Under the pieces are notes generated by a model. It saw only the letters and a list, made by a program, of their open reading frames with translations, made no database searches and was not told the DNA's origin. A stretch of DNA of 5,017 nt. Source: Bacillota bacterium. Its GTDB lineage: Bacteria; Bacillota_I; Bacilli_A; Erysipelotrichales; Erysipelotrichaceae. Below are positions 4,408 to 5,017 of the stretch, one piece after another; the first letter of the stretch is position 1; every line of letters starts with the position of its first letter. Position numbers and translations under genes: made by a program. The stretch spans positions 1 through 5,017 of the forward strand of contig JAEWIH010000067.1 of assembly GCA_023387245.1 (NCBI GenBank). The letters run 5' to 3'.

Positions 4408-4990
4408 TAGAAATTACAACAAAAAATCCTTTATTTTTAAAAACTACCTCTACACTAGCATATTTTAACTGACAAAATTTAAGTGCACTCTTCAGTCCAT
4501 GCTCTTTTCTCATAACAAATATTAAACTTCCATTATCATTTAAATGATCAATAGCAGTTTCAAACCATGAATAAATTATTTTTTTACCAGCACGAATTGG
4601 TGGATTGGAAATTATATAATCAAATTTATTTAGAGAATTTAATCCATCATTTACTATAAAATTTAAATTATGACCATTAATATTAGCATTAAAATTAGCC
4701 AAATCAATTGCCCGTCGATTAATATCAACACCTAAAATATTAATATTTGGAAAAATTCTTTTTAATATAATACTAATAACCCCATATCCACAACCTAGAT
4801 CCAAACAACTACAATTATTTAAATCAAGATTAACTACATAAGATAATAATGTATTTGTTCCTAAATCAATATGTCCCTTACTAAAAACACCATTATCACT
4901 ATTAAATATAAAATTATTATCAAAAAACCGGAAAGTAAATTCTTTCCGGTCTTGTTGACTATCGGGCTGATTCATAAAAAATGAGCCCAT
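4400..4990 (-). CDS. RsmC-like class I SAM-dependent rRNA methyltransferase (YbxB family)
   Basis: This host gene encodes a 196-residue methyltransferase of the RsmC/RlmG-like group, which puts N2-methyl on a guanine in ribosomal RNA; the exact target is not shown by sequence. The family N-terminus (SFFMNQPDS, then SDNGVFSKGHIDLGT at 31-45) is followed by SAM motif I LDLGCGYG (63-70), acidic GVDINRRAID (87-96) and the catalytic NPPIRAGK (129-136). The C-terminus VVFKNKGFFVVISKK is intact, so integration did not cut the gene. The first ATG aligns with the family start; its ribosome binding site is weak (AGAAG), fitting translational coupling to the gene ending 8 nt upstream. In Bacillota the orthologue ybxB lies between rplL and rpoB. 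It is visibly more AT-rich than the repressor and HTH genes. An intrinsic terminator lies within codons 14-21. Confidence 0.93.
   Translation of the reverse strand: MGSFFMNQPDSQQDRKEFTFRFFDNNFIFNSDNGVFSKGHIDLGTNTLLSYVVNLDLNNCSCLDLGCGYGVISIILKRIFPNINILGVDINRRAIDLANFNANINGHNLNFIVNDGLNSLNKFDYIISNPPIRAGKKIIYSWFETAIDHLNDNGSLIFVMRKEHGLKSALKFCQLKYASVEVVFKNKGFFVVISKK
4921..4950 (-). terminator. Intrinsic terminator or attenuator inside the 5' part of the methyltransferase gene
   Basis: On the transcribed strand, ACCGGAAAG (4950-4942) and CTTTCCGGT (4935-4927) form a perfect 9-bp stem with a 6-base loop, followed at once by a T run (4927-4922). It begins 40 nt after the start codon and encodes residues 14-21. 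It is the best-formed terminator in the window by stem and T tract. It would end most transcripts coming from the upstream gene and let only part continue into the methyltransferase. Confidence 0.7.
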
Positions 4991-4998
4991 ATAAACTA

Positions 4999-5017
4999 CT
5001 AAACTTCTACAACAGCA
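4999..5017 (-). CDS. rplL: C-terminal end of an upstream gene, probably ribosomal protein L7/L12 (partial)
   Basis: Only five codons and the stop are visible: A-V-V-E-V-TAG, 8 nt before the methyltransferase ATG. L7/L12 proteins typically end in a run such as GAxVEVK or AAVEVK, so the residues fit apart from the missing final Lys. rplL directly precedes ybxB in Bacillus subtilis and many relatives. The call rests mainly on this gene order, since five residues prove little. An alternative is that this is not coding and the methyltransferase has its own leader. Confidence 0.5.

Noticed and set aside
1..5017. Alternative genetic code (TGA as Trp) suggested by very AT-rich host DNA and absence of TGA stops
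   Set aside because: All 16 Trp codons in the accepted genes are TGG and no gene contains an in-frame TGA, so the standard code is adequate.
1..5017. CRISPR array, tRNA, rRNA or insertion sequence
   Set aside because: No regularly spaced long repeats, no cloverleaf-like tRNA sequence and no transposase frame were seen on either strand.

Overview
The window reads as the immunity and integration end of a temperate phage or similar integrative element in a low-GC Gram-positive bacterium (Bacillota or a related Bacilli/Mycoplasmatota lineage), joined on the right to host chromosome. The basis is AT-rich DNA, strong purine-rich ribosome binding sites, a Gram-positive type lysogeny switch and an RsmC-like methyltransferase of the YbxB type. 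All 16 Trp codons in the accepted genes are TGG and every visible stop is TAA or TAG, so the standard genetic code fits. The species cannot be named from this sequence.

Left part (1-1512), early or lytic side, mostly leftward. A BRO-N domain antirepressor runs off the left edge. A small gene of unknown function (59 aa) runs against the others from its own extended -10 promoter, and its stop codon overlaps that of a convergent 63-aa gene. Next comes a Cro-like HTH protein that appears fused, across a 7-base T run, to a C-terminal part made of two tandem copies of a ~52-residue unit.

Switch (1513-1687). Two divergent promoters face away from each other: a strong leftward one (perfect -35, extended -10) and a rightward one for the repressor. 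TTGTC-type operator sites overlap them. A further operator-like site lies about 237 bp away, inside the HTH gene at the presumed fusion joint.

Lysogeny and integration part (1688-4276). A self-cleaving CI-type repressor (HTH plus S24 peptidase) reads rightward into a bidirectional terminator. It is shared with a convergent PH-like/SHOCT protein in the position where phages often carry superinfection-exclusion or cargo genes. A tyrosine integrase follows, divergent from the SHOCT gene.

Right flank (4277-5017). After a ~120-bp AT-rich spacer that probably contains the attachment site, an RsmC-like rRNA methyltransferase reads leftward. The last five codons before it, ending in TAG, fit the C-terminus of ribosomal protein L7/L12 (rplL), the known upstream neighbour of ybxB in Bacillota. 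If so, the element sits just downstream of the rplJ-rplL-ybxB cluster, where rpoB is often found. A near-ideal intrinsic terminator lies inside the start of the methyltransferase gene and could act as an attenuator after rplL.
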